A DNA stretch of 64,000 nt, from the NCBI GenBank assembly GCA_030539035.1, contig JAUNSU010000004.1:1-64000 (forward strand), written 5' to 3'. The notes beneath the pieces were generated by a model that had not been told where the DNA came from, searched no databases, and saw only the letters and a list, made by a program, of their open reading frames with translations. Positions within the stretch are counted from its first letter, which is position 1, and every line of letters begins with the position of its first letter. The position numbers and the translations under genes are program-made. This stretch comes from Planctomycetia bacterium. GTDB lineage: Bacteria; Planctomycetota; Planctomycetia; Pirellulales; Thermoguttaceae. Below are positions 62,143 to 64,000 of this stretch, in pieces.

Positions 62143-64000
62143 TCAGAACATGGGAGAATTATAGTCCCAGTAGATCAAGTACAGGATAATGGTCGCAATG
62201 ATCACCAGAACACCGATGATCTTCGCAAGCGGGGACTCTGTAAGATTCAAGGTCGTGTCCGTTTTCTGTTCATAAGCGGTTTCTCTCGGCCAAATCAGGC
62301 GCTGGAGGAACATGATCGCGATGATCACGGCAAAAGTAACGAGCATTCGATTAAGGAAGTCGAGCTGCGGAACAAATGCGTGAAGAAGTCCATAGATGAT
62401 CGGGCAAAGAACAAGGGCCGTCGATCCGCAGATCGCCGGAGCTTTTCGAACACAGAAACCGAAGACAAACGCGGCGAAAATACCGGGCGAAATATATCCC
62501 TGGAATTCCTGAATCGCTTTGAAGACCCCGCCGTATTTTGGATTGGCCCACATGGGTGCGATCAGGCAGCCGGCAAGGACAAAGGCGACAACAGCGTATC
62601 GTCCAACGCGAACCAGAGTCTGTTGGGAAGCACCCCGATGAATGTATTCATGATAGATATCCATGGTAAAGATCGTGGACGCGGCGTTCAGCATTGCGGC
62701 GACCGAACTGATAATGGCGCCGAGAAGCGCGGCCAGCAAGAAACCTTTGAATCCTCCAGTGGGAACAAGATTTCGAACGAGCAGCGGAAACGCGGAATCG
62801 TGATCGAATCCGATGATCATATTTCCATTTTCAAAGGAGAGCTTTTTGCCGGGATTCTTTTTGGATTCTTCGACGATTTTTTGGCGCATTTCGACGAGCT
62901 GTTCATCCAGAGTAAGAGTTCGATTTCCTTTTTTAGTCGGAATCGCGATACCGGAGACCTTCGAATCGTAATCGAGAATTTCTTTCGCGGTTTTGGGGTC
63001 CAATTTTGCGTAATCGTGATTAAAGGCGAAAAGAGGAACCTGCTTCATCGAATCGATGGAAGCGTTTTTGATCTCATTGAAACGGGTAAGAATCGGTTTG
63101 GAATTTTCGACGGCGGTTTTTCTCATATCGCTGTGATAGAGATTAAAGGCGATCAAGCCGGGGAAGATCACGATAAAGGGGATCAGGAGCTTTAAACAGG
63201 CGGCGAAAACAAGTCCTTTTTGTCCTTCTCCGAGGGATTTCGCTCCGAGAGTTCTTTGAATGATATACTGATTCAGTCCCCAGTAGTAAAGATTGGGGAT
63301 CCAGATGGCGAGAATGAGCGCGGTAACTGGAAGAACCTTATCCCAGCTGGGAAGATTCATTCGAAGTTTATCGGCATTGAGTTCCATGAACCGGTCCCAG
63401 GCGTTTGCGCTTGCGAGTTTGTTCGCAAGTTCTTCGGAAACATTCGGAGCACCGGCGAGAACGGACGTATCCGCCATTCCAAGCTGGCGGAACGCGAAAT
63501 AAAGGACAATCGCCCCTCCGGCAATCAAAGCGGATCCCTGAAGCAGATCGGCCCAGGCGCACGCTTTCAAACCGCCTGCGAAGACGTACAGAGCGGCAAC
63601 AATTCCGATGATCCAGCAAAAAGAGACCAGATTGAGCGGATTGCCGTTGAAAAAGACCTGTCCTCCAATGGAGAGCTGGGTTTGAACCGACTCGAAGAAG
63701 ACGGCGTAATTTTTCGCCCCGGCGTAGGTAACGACAGTAATATTAACGCAAACGAGCATGATCATCATGAGGATCGACATGATCGTTCGGGCAGATTTGT
63801 TGTATCGATGTTCGAGATATTCGGGAATCGTATAGATCCCGGCGCGGAGAAAACGGGGTAAAAAGATAAAAGCGACGATCACCAGAGAAACGGCGGCGAT
63901 CCACTCATAGCTTGCGACCGCCAGCCCGATATAATCGGAAGCCTGTCCGGACATTCCGACGAACTGTTCGGCGGAAATATTAGCGGCGATCAAGGAAAAA
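62143..64000 (-). CDS. Sodium:solute symporter (5' end outside window)
   Basis: At least 619 codons of an SSS-family (SGLT-like) transporter. The frame runs to the window edge: the codon read as a start at 63993 is TTG and is preceded in frame by TTT TCC, giving the family segment FSLIAANISAEQFVGMSG, so the true start lies beyond the window. About 13 membrane segments follow; VASYEWIAAVSLVIVAF and GIYTIPEYLEHRYN are typical. A 100-residue hydrophilic insert (about residues 290-390 as visible) lies between membrane segments. A sugar or other organic solute is the likely substrate. Confidence 0.88.
   Translation of the reverse strand, partial: FSLIAANISAEQFVGMSGQASDYIGLAVASYEWIAAVSLVIVAFIFLPRFLRAGIYTIPEYLEHRYNKSARTIMSILMMIMLVCVNITVVTYAGAKNYAVFFESVQTQLSIGGQVFFNGNPLNLVSFCWIIGIVAALYVFAGGLKACAWADLLQGSALIAGGAIVLYFAFRQLGMADTSVLAGAPNVSEELANKLASANAWDRFMELNADKLRMNLPSWDKVLPVTALILAIWIPNLYYWGLNQYIIQRTLGAKSLGEGQKGLVFAACLKLLIPFIVIFPGLIAFNLYHSDMRKTAVENSKPILTRFNEIKNASIDSMKQVPLFAFNHDYAKLDPKTAKEILDYDSKVSGIAIPTKKGNRTLTLDEQLVEMRQKIVEESKKNPGKKLSFENGNMIIGFDHDSAFPLLVRNLVPTGGFKGFLLAALLGAIISSVAAMLNAASTIFTMDIYHEYIHRGASQQTLVRVGRYAVVAFVLAGCLIAPMWANPKYGGVFKAIQEFQGYISPGIFAAFVFGFCVRKAPAICGSTALVLCPIIYGLLHAFVPQLDFLNRMLVTFAVIIAIMFLQRLIWPRETAYEQKTDTTLNLTESPLAKIIGVLVIIATIILYLIYWDYNSPMF

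Noticed and set aside
1-64000. Defence islands, CRISPR arrays, prophage or transposons
   Set aside because: No regularly spaced repeats, cas-like, integrase, transposase or phage structural genes were found on either strand.

Overview
The window reads as one contiguous stretch of a bacterial chromosome, most likely from a planctomycete (Planctomycetota, perhaps a gut- or sediment-dwelling Thermoguttaceae/Pirellulales relative). The pointers are family-level: a large secreted protein of the hydrazine-synthase-alpha-related class with two CxxCH haem motifs, a YdjY-domain lipoprotein-like protein, a PQQ-type beta-propeller, a secreted right-handed beta-helix protein, a GYF_2 protein, a zinc-ribbon membrane protein and a thioredoxin/trypsin fusion. 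Housekeeping genes are scattered in small transcription units. Two radical SAM enzymes and a DUF6485 protein suggest an anaerobic or low-oxygen lifestyle. Taxonomy is inferred from these families only; no search was possible. No tRNA, rRNA, CRISPR array, transposase or prophage was seen.

Layout. 1-1674: 3' part of a PLP-dependent decarboxylase on the + strand. 1890-14967, all on the minus strand: argJ, then gcvT-gcvH followed closely by a membrane protein (DUF6798-like), a DUF2868-type membrane protein and its DUF3482-type GTPase, then ilvB and a secreted beta-helix protein. 15169-17987 (+): thiC, hisI, hisG with a strong terminator. 18080-21412 (-): a secreted thioredoxin-fold protein and an agarase-like glycoside hydrolase. 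21797-25815 (+): membrane protein, recA, alaC-like aminotransferase. 25828-33857: cinA-like gene, zinc-ribbon protein, infA, a radical SAM/SPASM protein, fabI, xseA, dtd, a cyclic-nucleotide-binding-fold protein and trmB. 34085-36958 (+): exonuclease, sppA, ydjY-like gene.

37047-53961 is rich in secreted and sugar-related genes: SMP-30-like propeller, HzsA-related cytochrome-type protein divergent from a ribulokinase, nif3, thioredoxin/trypsin fusion, TIM-barrel glycosidase, DUF5009 acyltransferase, PQQ propeller, GYF_2 protein and uxaC. 53982-56618 encodes an unusual secreted protein with one CE7-like acetyl esterase and two SGNH esterase domains, followed by nadC. Together with the beta-helix protein, the glycosidases, ribulokinase and uronate isomerase, this suggests growth on acetylated, uronate-containing plant or algal polysaccharides (inference). 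The right end holds a WYL regulator behind a near-consensus promoter with a palindrome, a DUF6485-radical SAM operon, argS and a truncated sodium:solute symporter.

Promoters resembling sigma-70 consensus (TTGnnn, 16-17 bp, TATAAT-like) are easy to recognise here and several are listed, as are intrinsic terminators. The least explained signals are a roughly 95-bp nested hairpin in a 240-nt leader (52061-52155), the DUF6485/radical SAM pair, the DUF2868/DUF3482 pair with a third membrane gene, the triple esterase, and three good palindromes next to start sites.
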